From NCBI GenBank assembly GCA_002420015.1, contig DIHF01000045.1, positions 24,160 to 88,159 on the forward strand: a stretch of DNA of 64,000 nucleotides, written 5' to 3'. The stretch comes from Micavibrio sp. UBA5703 (GTDB lineage Bacteria > Pseudomonadota > Alphaproteobacteria > Micavibrionales > Micavibrionaceae). The notes below the pieces were generated by a model. It was not told the origin of the DNA. It saw only the letters and a program-made list of their open reading frames with translations, and did not search any database. This document shows positions 26,309-34,409 of this stretch, piece by piece. The position numbers were made by a program, and so were the translations under genes. Numbering within the stretch: the first letter of the stretch is position 1; every line of letters starts with the position of its first letter.

Positions 26309-27571
26309 TCAACCCGCAAGACGCTCGGCGATTTTCTCGAACGCCTCGAGCTTTTCCATCGGGCCATAGCCCGCAAGGGTCGGCTGGCCGGTAAATATTT
26401 TCCCGGCGACACGTGCAATATCTTGTTCGCCGACGGCGTTGATCTTGCCGATGATCTTCTCGACATCGGGAACTTCGTTGAAATAGATGGCGTATTTGGC
26501 CTGATGATCGGCACGGCTCATCATCGATTCCCGGCCCATCAGAATGCCTGCGCGCATCTGGGCTTTGGCGCGCTCAAGCTCCTGCGCACTGACCTTGCCC
26601 ATCACGCTTTTGATTTCATCGCACATCACCGGGATCATCTTGGGCAGGTCGTCCGGCCCTGTCCCGGCGTAAATGCCGAATTGCCCGTCATCCGCCCAGC
26701 CCGTGTGAAAGCTGAAGATCGAATAAACCAGCCCGCGCTTTTCGCGGATTTCCTGAAACAGGCGCGACGACATGCCACCGCCCAGCAAAGTCGAAAGCGC
26801 CTGCATGGCCTTGTAATCGTCATCCATGCGGCTGATGCCACGAAAGCCGAGAACCACATGGCTCTGCTCAAGATCTTTTTCACGGCGGTCTTCGCCGCCT
26901 TTGTAATGCGCCGCCGCCTTTCCGTTGGCCGTATCGGACGGCAAGGCGTTAAACAATTCCGCAACCATCGCCACGAACACGTCATGATCCACCGCGCCCG
27001 CCGCCGAAACGACCATGCGCCCCGGCGTGTAATAACGCCTGACGTAATCCATCAAAGTCTCGCGCTTCATGGCGCCGATGATATCGGCCTTGCCCAGAAT
27101 GGGCGCGCCGAGCGATTGGCCGGGATAGGCGGTCTCGTAATAATTGTCGAAAATGATATCGTCCGGCGTGTCGTTGCTCATGCCGATTTCCTGCAGCACG
27201 ACATGCCGTTCCTTCTCCAGCTCGTCCTCGGGCATATTTGAATTCTGGACGATATCGGCCAGAACCTCGATGGCCAGCCGCAGGTCTTCCTTCAAAAGAT
27301 GAATATGGTAACTTGTGATTTCGCGGCTGGTGTACGCGTTGACGCTGCCGCCGACATTTTCTATAACTTCGGCAATCTCCAGCGCGTTGCGCTTTTTGGT
27401 GCCCTTGAACAGCATATGTTCCGTCAAATGAGCAACGCCGTTATGGGCCATATCCTCATGGCGCGTGCCCACACCCACCCAAACGCCCAGCGCCACGGTA
27501 TGCACCCCCGGCACCGTATCGGTCACCACGCGCAGCCCCGAGGGCAGTTTCGTCATCCGGATTTCGCTCAT
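26309..27571 (-). CDS. M16 family zinc metallopeptidase (processing-peptidase-like)
   Basis: The 420-residue protein has the inverted zinc motif HxxEH in AHLTEHMLFKGT, with the downstream Glu in EKERHVVLQEIGM, so it is probably active. The C-terminal half has the R/Y-bearing segment GLVYSIFSFHTGW. It resembles mitochondrial processing peptidase beta and the alphaproteobacterial genes next to thrC. No signal peptide is seen, so the protein is probably cytoplasmic and may cut small peptides. It lies 40 bp after the thrC stop, on the same strand. Confidence 0.93.
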   Translation of the reverse strand: MSEIRMTKLPSGLRVVTDTVPGVHTVALGVWVGVGTRHEDMAHNGVAHLTEHMLFKGTKKRNALEIAEVIENVGGSVNAYTSREITSYHIHLLKEDLRLAIEVLADIVQNSNMPEDELEKERHVVLQEIGMSNDTPDDIIFDNYYETAYPGQSLGAPILGKADIIGAMKRETLMDYVRRYYTPGRMVVSAAGAVDHDVFVAMVAELFNALPSDTANGKAAAHYKGGEDRREKDLEQSHVVLGFRGISRMDDDYKAMQALSTLLGGGMSSRLFQEIREKRGLVYSIFSFHTGWADDGQFGIYAGTGPDDLPKMIPVMCDEIKSVMGKVSAQELERAKAQMRAGILMGRESMMSRADHQAKYAIYFNEVPDVEKIIGKINAVGEQDIARVAGKIFTGQPTLAGYGPMEKLEAFEKIAERLAG

Positions 27572-27611
27572 CGGGGTGTGATAGTATAGGCCGAAACGAA
27601 ACGCAACGGAT

Positions 27612-28982
27612 TTAAGAAGCTTTGCGGATAAAAGATTTTAACCCATTAAAATCATTGGGTAATTTGTCAAAATTCTCGGGCCGACCCATTAAATCCGCCA
27701 GATGCGGCGGCAGGGCTGGCCGGGTGCCCGTTGCCTTCTCGACAGCGTCCGGAAATTTTGCCGGATGGGCAGTGGCAAGCGTCACTATCGGCCCCCCTGA
27801 TTTTTCTTTAAGCGATTTCATTTCAAGCGCCGCCGCCATGCCGACCGCCGAATGCGGATCGAGGACATAGCCGGTCTCATCATAAACATTTTTAATCACC
27901 GCCAAGGTATGTACGTCATCGCAGCGATGCGCGGTGAAATCGTTGCCGATAGCCGCCGCATATTTCCCATCGCGCTTAAACGCCTCCATCAGGGCCTTGA
28001 GCTTTTCCGCATCGCGCCCGACAACGTCGAACAGATAGCGCTCGAAGTTGCTCGAGATCTGAATATCCATCGACGGGCTCAAGGTCGGATGAACGTCTTT
28101 GGCCTCCATCGTACCTGTCTTAAAGAACCGCGCCAGAATGTCGTTTTCGTTCGTCGCCACGATCAGAGATTTAATCGGCACGCCCATCTTGCGCGCTGCA
28201 TAAGCCGCAAACACATTGCCGAAATTCCCCGTCGGCACGATGAAGGAAACCCCCTCGCCCAGCGCCAGAACGGTTGTGACGTAATAGACGATCTGCGCCA
28301 TGATCCGCGCCCAGTTGATGGAATTCACCGCCGAAAGGTTCATCTCGGCACGGAATTCCGCATCGTTAAACATCGCCTTCACAAGGTTCTGGCAATCGTC
28401 GAACGTGCCTTCCAGCGCGATATTGTGAACATTATCCGCCCTCACCGTCGTCATCTGGCGGCGCTGCACGTCCGACACGCGCCCATGCGGATGCAGGATA
28501 AAAATATTCACGCGGTCTGAATGACGACAACCTTCAATCGCCGCCGAGCCTGTATCACCCGACGTCGCCCCGACAATCGTTACCCGTTCATTGCGCCTTG
28601 TTAAAACATGGTCGAACAGCCGCCCCAACAATTGCAGCGCCACATCCTTGAACGCAATCGTCGGACCGTGAAACAGCTCCAGCGCATGAACGTTATCGTA
28701 AACCTTATGCAGCGGCGCGACATCCTTGTGGCGGAAAATTTCGGGGCCATAGGTCTCTTCCAGTATCCGGCGGAAATCTTTTTTCTCGATGCTCCCCTCG
28801 ACGAAAGGAAACATCACGGCTTCGGCCACCTCTATGTATGATTTCCCTTTAAGCGCAGCCATATCAAGGCGCGGCCAGCTTTGCGGCACATACAACCCGC
28901 CATCCGGCGCCAGCCCGTCCAGCAAAACCTGCTCGAATGTCCGGGGCTCCCCCCCGCCGCGTGTGGAAATATAGGTAATCAT
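27612..28982 (-). CDS. thrC: Threonine synthase
   Basis: The 456-residue PLP enzyme converts O-phosphohomoserine to threonine. N-terminal MITYISTRGGGEPRTFEQVLLDGLAPDGGLYVP, the PLP lysine in HGPTIAFKDVALQLLG, and the GATSGDTGSAAIEGC and VPTGNFGNVFAAY motifs match the long (type I) ThrC. It is the first gene of the thrC-M16 pair. Confidence 0.97.
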   Translation of the reverse strand: MITYISTRGGGEPRTFEQVLLDGLAPDGGLYVPQSWPRLDMAALKGKSYIEVAEAVMFPFVEGSIEKKDFRRILEETYGPEIFRHKDVAPLHKVYDNVHALELFHGPTIAFKDVALQLLGRLFDHVLTRRNERVTIVGATSGDTGSAAIEGCRHSDRVNIFILHPHGRVSDVQRRQMTTVRADNVHNIALEGTFDDCQNLVKAMFNDAEFRAEMNLSAVNSINWARIMAQIVYYVTTVLALGEGVSFIVPTGNFGNVFAAYAARKMGVPIKSLIVATNENDILARFFKTGTMEAKDVHPTLSPSMDIQISSNFERYLFDVVGRDAEKLKALMEAFKRDGKYAAAIGNDFTAHRCDDVHTLAVIKNVYDETGYVLDPHSAVGMAAALEMKSLKEKSGGPIVTLATAHPAKFPDAVEKATGTRPALPPHLADLMGRPENFDKLPNDFNGLKSFIRKAS

Positions 28983-29050
28983 GCCGCTTGTTTATGGGCT
29001 TTTGGATAGCCTGTCAAATCAAGTTAGTCCATGAATTCGGCGTTTTCCAC

Positions 29051-29079
29051 TTGACATTTATATGAAAAACACATATCTG
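29051..29079 (+). promoter_or_regulatory. Promoter of the GNAT gene
   Basis: Consensus TTGACA and TATCTG are separated by 17 bp. The ribosome site GAGGAGA and ATG at 29116 follow. An in-frame ATG at 29062 lies within this promoter, so it cannot be the normal start. Confidence 0.65.
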
Positions 29080-29115
29080 TGGGCAAATTCTGGAAAAACA
29101 CTTGAGGAGATCGTT

Positions 29116-29742
29116 ATGAATATCGACTATAGGCGCGCCACAGCAATGGATGCCGAAGGCGTTTACGAAGTGGCGCAGTCCATCTCGAAAAGCGCAATGG
29201 TAGAACAAGGCGCTACCGAAGAAACCCTCAGCCAGCAGGGATTTCTTCTCTACCCGCTCTCGGCCGACGATACCTCAAAACCCAATTACAAGGAGCGCAT
29301 AGAGCTTTCCTCTCATTTCTGGGTGGCCGCCGACAAGGACAGCGGAAGAATTCTCGCTTTCATGATGGCGTACACATTCCAGCAATATAAACAAATGACG
29401 CAGCTGACAAAAAACGATATCGGCGTTCTCGATTTCTTTACAGGCCCCGGCGAAGATAAAGCCGTATATTCCGAAGATACAATCTACATTGCGCAAATCG
29501 GCACGCATGCAGACTTAAAACGTCAAGGTATCATGAGAGGTCTGGCACGGGAGGCCTTCAAGCATACAGGAAACTCACCAGTTGCCCTTGGTGAAGTTGC
29601 ACAGCAACCCTTGCGCAATATCGCTTCAAGCGAATTCTTTTTAAACATGGGATTCACCATGCCGTGGAAACGCCCGAAAGACGACGGCGCACGCGTATCG
29701 GGAACTTTCATGAGAACATTTCCCACAATGAGCCATGAGTAA
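29116..29742 (+). CDS. GNAT-type N-acetyltransferase, predicted
   Basis: The 208-residue protein starts MNIDYRRATAMDAEGVYEVA, typical of GNAT beta1-alpha1. Its acetyl-CoA region is IYIAQIGTHADLKRQGIMRGLAREAF, equivalent to the GNAT motif A V-x-P-x-x-R/Q-x-x-G-x-G/A. A late SEFFLNMGFTMPWKRP fits GNAT motif B. The substrate is unknown. The start is fixed by GAGGAGA and the upstream promoter. Its end overlaps the next gene by 8 bp. Confidence 0.8.
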   Translation: MNIDYRRATAMDAEGVYEVAQSISKSAMVEQGATEETLSQQGFLLYPLSADDTSKPNYKERIELSSHFWVAADKDSGRILAFMMAYTFQQYKQMTQLTKNDIGVLDFFTGPGEDKAVYSEDTIYIAQIGTHADLKRQGIMRGLAREAFKHTGNSPVALGEVAQQPLRNIASSEFFLNMGFTMPWKRPKDDGARVSGTFMRTFPTMSHE

Positions 29743-30511
29743 CTCTACCTACGTTATTAGTCAGATTTTTGGTGCCTCTGCTTTAGTAGCAAGACCTGTT
29801 TCCAGATGGCTGCAATCGCATTTCCCCGACACCAAAAACATACGTCTTACCGATGTCCTGCCACGGACATTCACCAGTATTTCATATGCCTTAAACGAAA
29901 GCGGCGCTGTTCCTGCCATTGTTCAGGGTGTAGCCGCAATTCGCGCAGGATCGCTATCAACCCTGTGGGGACAAACCAATAAAAAAATGATTTCTGCAGC
30001 CGCTATGGCCACATCTGTTTCCGGTGGCCTGTATATGCTCAAAGACGCTAGCGACTTACCACCCATAGCGGGGGCCATCGCCGGAACGGCTGTAGATTTT
30101 CAGGATCAAGCCCGTTATCACCGTCTGCCTTATCTTGCCTATCCTGCATTCTGGGGAACTACGGCAATTGTCAAGGAAAACTGGGCAGCATTGGCTTCCG
30201 ATATCGTCGCAACAGGAATTCTCTGGAAGACAGTTTACAATGAGGATATTAAAGGTGCATCAGGCAAAAAAGATGCGTCCTTCAATGAAGACTGGAAAGC
30301 CTATTGGTACGGCATCTTGCACAACGCACCAACCGGAGCCACGATAAAAGGACAGGTTTCAACTGCACCCGGTTACACAAATGAAACGATGCAGAAAGAA
30401 TATCTGCAAAATTTACAACGAAAAACAAATCCGCACTTTCTTACGCAGAATCAGACTTTTGAAATGATGAAATCCGCAGCGCAGGATTCCCCCACTAACA
30501 CGCTTGCTTAA
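29735..30511 (+). CDS. Hypothetical protein, 258 aa
   Basis: I do not recognise this protein. It contains weakly hydrophobic, Ala/Gly-rich stretches (ISAAAMATSVSGGLYMLKDA, PPIAGAIAGTAV, YLAYPAFWGTTAIV) that may be membrane helices, and a soluble Lys/Asn/Gln-rich tail. It is translationally coupled to the GNAT gene (8 bp overlap), so the two may act together. Its end overlaps the convergent pdxT by 17 bp. Confidence 0.7.
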   Translation: MSNSTYVISQIFGASALVARPVSRWLQSHFPDTKNIRLTDVLPRTFTSISYALNESGAVPAIVQGVAAIRAGSLSTLWGQTNKKMISAAAMATSVSGGLYMLKDASDLPPIAGAIAGTAVDFQDQARYHRLPYLAYPAFWGTTAIVKENWAALASDIVATGILWKTVYNEDIKGASGKKDASFNEDWKAYWYGILHNAPTGATIKGQVSTAPGYTNETMQKEYLQNLQRKTNPHFLTQNQTFEMMKSAAQDSPTNTLA

Positions 30512-31199
30512 CCATCTCCACAAACGCTCTATGCATCGGGCTGGGGTATTCGAGCGTTAATTCAGGATGAAAGGTCGTGGCCATATATTTCCCTGACCGC
30601 AACCAGACCGGCGTGCCTTCATATTCGGCCAGAACCTCGACATTATCGTTGACGGCTTTGATAACCGGGGCGCGGATGAAGGAAACCTCAAAACCGTCTA
30701 TCGTCACCTGTTTACTGTCCAACTGGCGGCCATAGCCGTTGCGCTCGATGGTGATGGGCAAAAGGCCGAAGGATTTTTGTGTTCCACCACCGTCATCCCG
30801 TTGGCATGCCGCGTTAGCGGCATTTGCACGAACGGGATCCACAACGTCGGCAGCTTCGCTGCCGTCCTTTTCTGGATCCCCGCTGTCTAAGCTCGCTAAC
30901 GCTCGCCGCGGGGATGACGAAACAAGAACCTTCTCCGCCATCAAAATCGACCCGGCGCAAATCCCCCAGACGGGCTTTTGCGCGAAGAATTTTTTCAGCG
31001 GATCTTCCATCGCAAACACATCAATGAGCTTGAGCATCGTCGTGCTCTCCCCGCCGGGAAGGATCAGCGCATCGACAGATTCGAGTTGCTCCGCCGTTTT
31101 GACGGCTACGAAAAACCCGCCCGCCGCTTCGATATGCGGCTTGTGGCGGTCGACGCATCCCTGCAACGCAAGGACTCCTATGTTTAATTTTTTAGCCAT
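30495..31199 (-). CDS. pdxT: PdxT glutaminase subunit of PLP synthase, carrying an in-frame 43-codon palindromic insert
   Basis: PdxT releases ammonia from Gln for the PdxS synthase. The fold is clear: LNIGVLALQGCVDRH, LILPGGEST, nucleophile Cys in WGICAGSILMAEKV, ITIERNGYGRQLDS, and the His-x-Glu pair in ATTFHPELTLE. The gene codes for 234 residues. About 43 of these, between ILMAEKV and SFGLLPITIERN, are encoded by a palindromic repeat. Without them the length would be 191, the family norm. The insert falls between the nucleophile helix and the next strand, a plausible surface loop. No stop or frameshift results, so the protein may still work. It is the last gene of pdxS-X-pdxT. Confidence 0.93.
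   Translation of the reverse strand: MAKKLNIGVLALQGCVDRHKPHIEAAGGFFVAVKTAEQLESVDALILPGGESTTMLKLIDVFAMEDPLKKFFAQKPVWGICAGSILMAEKVLVSSSPRRALASLDSGDPEKDGSEAADVVDPVRANAANAACQRDDGGGTQKSFGLLPITIERNGYGRQLDSKQVTIDGFEVSFIRAPVIKAVNDNVEVLAEYEGTPVWLRSGKYMATTFHPELTLEYPSPMHRAFVEMVKQAC
30791..30919. repeat. Full-length GTCATCCC palindromic element inside pdxT
   Basis: The element is exactly 129 bp, bounded by CGTCATCCC and GGGATGACG. It contains a left stem (CCCGTT/AACGGG with inner ATGCCGC-GTTA-GCGGCAT), a middle GGCAGC-TTC-GCTGCC hairpin and a right stem (CCCCGC/GCGGGG). The order is the same as in copy 1 when read on the opposite strand. In the pdxT frame it is open throughout and encodes a hydrophilic Ala/Asp/Ser-rich segment. 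Confidence 0.9.
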
Positions 31200-31201
31200 T
31201 A

Positions 31202-31498
31202 TTATGGTTCAACAGATTCAACAAGAATAGTAGGCCAATTATTGGCTTTGGCTACCGCATAGGTGGAACTACCATATCGAATGTCATAAGTTCCATCACC
31301 TCTGGGCACAACTGTGAGGGGTTTTCTTTTGTCCATTTTACCGTTAAAAGCCGCGCTCATATACCCTTCTGCTCTTCCAATACGTTTAACGCGTTCCTCA
31401 TCTTCTGGATCTTGCGGAATTAAAACGCCAAGAGGAACTTCTATGGTTTTTGCAGTTCTTGTAAAATAGCGATCCAATTCATGGGGTAGAGCACCCAT
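31202..31498 (-). CDS. Small ParB-like-fold protein between pdxS and pdxT, 98 aa
   Basis: The protein reads [20 protein letters not shown], then VPLGVLIPQDPED, GYMSAAFNGKMDKRKPLTVV and DGTYDIRYGSSTYAVAKANN. The arrangement (a set-point list, then PLxVxxxxDGxYxIxxGxxxYAVAK) is like the ParB/sulfiredoxin-type domain, but too short for a ParB. The ATG at 31498 overlaps the pdxS TAA (TAATG); a GTG at 31504 is also in frame. There are 2 bp to pdxT. Operon position suggests a link with PLP synthesis or its control; function unknown. Confidence 0.75.
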   Translation of the reverse strand: MGALPHELDRYFTRTAKTIEVPLGVLIPQDPEDEERVKRIGRAEGYMSAAFNGKMDKRKPLTVVPRGDGTYDIRYGSSTYAVAKANNWPTILVESVEP

Positions 31499-32397
31499 TA
31501 CCACCCCCGCTTGGCCATCCGCATGGGTTCTTCGATGGTGGAGATTTCCTGGCCGCGCATGGCGGTGCCAAGCCCTCTGGAGGCTTCAAGGACGGCTTTC
31601 GGATCGTTGTAATTCGCGGTGGCCTTGACGATGGCCTTGGCGAATTGTGCGGGGTTTTCGGATTTGAAAATGCCCGATCCGACGAATACCGTTTCCGCGC
31701 CAAGCTGCATACATAGCGCTGCATCCGCCGGGGTCGCAATCCCGCCCGCCGCGAAATTCGGCACCGGAAGGCGGCCCAGCTCGCGTACGATTTTGAGCAG
31801 TTCAAACGGCGCGCCGAGATTTTTCGCCTCCGTCATCAGCTCGGAATCCTCAAGATGCAAAACGCGCTTGATGTCCTGATTGATCTCGCGCAGGTGGCGC
31901 ACGGCCTCGACGATGTTGCCGGTGCCCGGCTCGCCTTTGGTGCGGATGAGGGCGGCGCCTTCGCCGATGCGGCGCAGCGCTTCGGCCAGACATGTCGCGC
32001 CGCAAACGAACGGCACTTTGAAATCCTGTTTGTTGATGTGGTAATCCTCGTCGGCGGGCGTCAGAACCTCGCTCTCGTCGATGAAATCGACGCCGATGGC
32101 TTCCAGCACCTGCGCTTCGGCGAAATGGCCGATACGGCATTTGGCCATAACGGGAATGGAGACGGACTCCATGATCTGCTCGACCAGCTCCGGCGGGCTC
32201 ATGCGGGCGACGCCCCCGGCGGCGCGGATATCGGATGGGACGCGCTCCAGCGCCATGACGGCGACCGCGCCCGCGTCTTCGGCCACTTTGGCCTGATCGG
32301 CGGTGACGACATCCATAATCACCCCGCCCTTGAGCATTTCGGCGAGGCCTGTTTTGATGTTGATGACGTTACGCGAAGCGTTTTTGCCCTGGGTCAT
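31498..32397 (-). CDS. pdxS: PLP synthase subunit PdxS
   Basis: The 299-residue (beta/alpha)8 enzyme makes pyridoxal 5'-phosphate from ribose 5-phosphate, glyceraldehyde 3-phosphate and ammonia. Motifs include [42 protein letters not shown] [15 protein letters not shown], and the catalytic Lys in [17 protein letters not shown]. The start has a GGAAGGA ribosome site. It heads the operon pdxS-ParB-like-pdxT. Confidence 0.97.
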   Translation of the reverse strand: MTQGKNASRNVINIKTGLAEMLKGGVIMDVVTADQAKVAEDAGAVAVMALERVPSDIRAAGGVARMSPPELVEQIMESVSIPVMAKCRIGHFAEAQVLEAIGVDFIDESEVLTPADEDYHINKQDFKVPFVCGATCLAEALRRIGEGAALIRTKGEPGTGNIVEAVRHLREINQDIKRVLHLEDSELMTEAKNLGAPFELLKIVRELGRLPVPNFAAGGIATPADAALCMQLGAETVFVGSGIFKSENPAQFAKAIVKATANYNDPKAVLEASRGLGTAMRGQEISTIEEPMRMAKRGW

Positions 32398-32517
32398 AGC
32401 CGGGATCCTTCCAAATAAAAATGCCTAAAAAGCGCTAGGGAGCGCCATTTATACATATTTATGAGGAAAATTCAAATGGTTTGAGACCCCCCACCCTTAT
32501 GGGGGTTAGAGCCTATG

Positions 32518-32642
32518 CATAAACAGATTTTGGGTAGGAAGATGCAAGGAAAAAACACGCGCAGAAAGGCAAGTGTACGTTAAAGTACACGCGTTTCGAG
32601 CATGTTTTTGACGAAGCAGATTTCAGCCAAAATCTGTTTATG
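32518..32642. repeat. 125 bp palindrome overlapping the stop codon of the acyltransferase gene
   Basis: Arms CATAAACAGATTTTGG (32518-32533) and CCAAAATCTGTTTATG (32627-32642) are perfect 16 bp inverted repeats. Inside, the arms are imperfectly complementary down to a central GTGTAC/GTACAC pair around 32580. The right arm supplies the final codon position and TAA of the acyltransferase gene. Between this element and pdxS (32398-32517) is a C5/G5 hairpin at 32488-32505 and no gene. It could act as a terminator for the minus-strand transcript, but has no T-run. Confidence 0.85.
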
Positions 32643-33501
32643 AAAGTTTCTTGTGAACGTCGTCCCAGCGGAGGTTATCCATGACCCCGTCCTGCCAGCT
32701 ATTCTGGTGCAAGCCGTTGGCCAGCTTGTGCAGGCGGCCCATGTCCGAGATAATCTCCCAGCACGCCAGATTGTCGATCAGCATCGTATCCAGAACGTTC
32801 TTGATGTTGAAAATCACCGGCTGCTGCTCGCCGTGATAGGCGATTTTGGGGCCGAGAACCTTATAGGCGATGCCCATCTTTTCGAAATTCCTGAGCTGGT
32901 CGCTTTCGATGAACATCACGCAATCGGCGATGCGGTTTTTAATCGCGACCTCGAACGCGGCGCGGAGCAAACCCAGCGGCGCATAGGGAATGCGGCGGCG
33001 AATATAGACCATGTTGCCGTTTTGGGTGCCTTTGATGTTTTCCTGCTCGTAATAGGCGGGCAGCACACTGCCGTCATTGTCGCGGCGGCGGAAATGCTTG
33101 CTCATGCACAGGCGCGAAATCTGGCACAGTTTCGCCGGGCGGCCCGGCGTGTGCAGGATCGGATGGTCGCACAGCTCCTGCATGGGGAAGCTGTCCATCT
33201 CCATTTCCTCTTTGGGCAAAACGACACGGACCGTTCCGGCGGGCTTGCCGCTTTCATTGTGGACCATCAGGAAATGTACCGCGTCGATATCATATGTATC
33301 GCGCTCCATCTGGTTTGGGTTGCGCGTTGGATCTTCAAAATCATTTTCGATACAGTACACTTCGTAGCGCAGCTTGTAGCACTCTTCGCGCAACTCGTCG
33401 GTGTTCGCCTCGACGATCGAGAAGGTGCGGTTATAGTTTGAATAGAATGCCTCGCGGTTAAAAGCCTCGGTCAGCATATTCTTGAGCAAATCGCTTGCCA
33501 T
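32638..33501 (-). CDS. LuxI/FeeM-like N-acyltransferase (PEP-CTERM/exosortase-associated type)
   Basis: The 287-residue protein resembles acyl-homoserine-lactone synthases and N-acyl amino acid synthases of the GNAT superfamily: LREECYKLRYEVYCIENDFED (the RYxVYxxE entry motif), MERDTYDIDAVHFLMVHNESGKPAGTVRVVLP, then QISRLCMSKHFRRR (the E/S-R-x-x-V-like core). The family transfers a fatty acyl chain from acyl-ACP to an amino group. No luxR, exosortase or PEP-CTERM genes lie near, so the product is unknown. The last codon and stop lie inside a long palindrome. Confidence 0.78.
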   Translation of the reverse strand: MASDLLKNMLTEAFNREAFYSNYNRTFSIVEANTDELREECYKLRYEVYCIENDFEDPTRNPNQMERDTYDIDAVHFLMVHNESGKPAGTVRVVLPKEEMEMDSFPMQELCDHPILHTPGRPAKLCQISRLCMSKHFRRRDNDGSVLPAYYEQENIKGTQNGNMVYIRRRIPYAPLGLLRAAFEVAIKNRIADCVMFIESDQLRNFEKMGIAYKVLGPKIAYHGEQQPVIFNIKNVLDTMLIDNLACWEIISDMGRLHKLANGLHQNSWQDGVMDNLRWDDVHKKLS

Positions 33502-33651
33502 GTTCTGAACTCCCGAAATTCTTCGCGGCGGCCCGTGAACAGCCGCCTCCCAAAGTTCAGAATAGCGCGGGAGCGCTTAACATCCCGTGAATTAAAGACC
33601 GGATTTATAAGGTGTTTTAGCTAAATTGCGAGGGAATCGCAGCACCCCGCT

Positions 33652-33735
33652 CGTCACCCCGGCGGCCCGGCTCAGCGTAGCGGAGGCGGGCTTAAACAGC
33701 CGGGGTCCAGAAATGCTGACCGCGAAGCGGTCGAC
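33652..33735. repeat. Truncated, diverged GTCATCCC element
   Basis: The stretch begins CGTCACCCCGGC, closes with GCCGGGGTCC, then has the middle hairpin GACCGC-GAA-GCGGTC. Like the copy between acpP and fabF, it lacks the right-hand stem. It ends 8 bp before the stop of the His-rich gene. The rest of 33502-33743 shows nothing recognisable. Confidence 0.7.
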
Positions 33736-33743
33736 AAATGCGA

Positions 33744-34016
33744 CTAGCAGCACCCGCCCTTGGGGTTGGTGGTGTCTTCCTCGTCGCAACAGCCATCATG
33801 CTTATGCGCATGTTTGTGATCGTGGCCGCAACACCCGTCATGCTCATGGTCATGCCCATGATCGTGATCGTGGCTATGGTCGTGTCCGTGATGATGGTGG
33901 TCATGGCCGTGATTGCAATGCGGCCCGTGGACATGGCCTTCATGCCCGCCCGTGCCCATCGGCATGGTCGTCGAGCCTTTCAGGGCGTTTCTGATGCGTT
34001 TCATGATATCGGTCAT
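33744..34016 (-). CDS. Histidine- and cysteine-rich putative metal-binding protein, 90 aa
   Basis: After a basic N-terminus ([20 protein letters not shown]), residues 24-75 are mostly His, Asp, Gly and Cys: alternating [21 protein letters not shown] repeats, then [16 protein letters not shown] and a final GGCC. Such tails bind Ni2+, Zn2+, Cu+ or Co2+; the protein may store or buffer metal. Opposite frames are also open because of low complexity, but the AGGAG ribosome site before this ATG supports it. It stands alone, without urease, hydrogenase or cobalt genes. Confidence 0.75.
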   Translation of the reverse strand: MTDIMKRIRNALKGSTTMPMGTGGHEGHVHGPHCNHGHDHHHHGHDHSHDHDHGHDHEHDGCCGHDHKHAHKHDGCCDEEDTTNPKGGCC

Positions 34017-34137
34017 TTCGTGTGTCTCCTGTCGATGGCCTTTGAGGCTAATATAGGCTATCCGCGCCTATTTTCCAGAGCCTTCTCGCTGGCATATTGA
34101 TTTTTGGCACAAACCCCTATACCTAAAGGGGAAGTAC

Positions 34138-34211
34138 GCGGGTGTAGCTTAATGGTAAAGCTCCAGCCTTCCAAGCTGGCCACGAGGGTTCGATTCCCTT
34201 CACCCGCTCCA
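34138..34211 (+). tRNA. tRNA-Gly (anticodon TCC)
   Basis: This is a cloverleaf of 74 nt with encoded CCA. The acceptor arms GCGGGTG and CACCCGC pair fully. The anticodon loop is CTTCCAA and the T arm GAGGGTTCGATTCCCTT. It reads GGA and GGG. It differs from the GCC isoacceptor at 2415 mainly in the D and anticodon arms. Confidence 0.97.
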
Positions 34212-34352
34212 ATTCCCTTCCCCATCCGTTATCCCGAACCTCTGTCACCCTGACGAGCCAGATGGCGCTGTGCATTTTTTATGTGCATGGACTCAATGTG
34301 GAAAAAATTTTACGGGACGGCAAAAATAAGTTGCTTTAAGAATTCAAATATG

Positions 34353-34384
34353 ACATGTCCATATCCGTAGACACATGGACATGT
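34353..34384. promoter_or_regulatory. Inverted repeat upstream of the nucleotidyltransferase gene, possible operator
   Basis: ACATGTCCAT and ATGGACATGT are perfect 10 bp inverted repeats separated by 12 bp, ending 25 bp before the ATG at 34410. The size and spacing suit a dimeric repressor or a leader hairpin. No regulator gene lies beside it. Confidence 0.5.
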
Positions 34385-34409
34385 TATCAACTATGGGCAA
34401 TTTAGAAAA

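Noticed and set aside
33592..33789. A 65-codon minus-strand open frame
   Set aside because: It lies over the truncated repeat and overlaps the His-rich gene in another frame.
34104..34123. Sigma54-like TTGGCAC element before tRNA-Gly(TCC)
   Set aside because: The GC element is not at the required spacing, and a tRNA gene is an unlikely sigma54 target.
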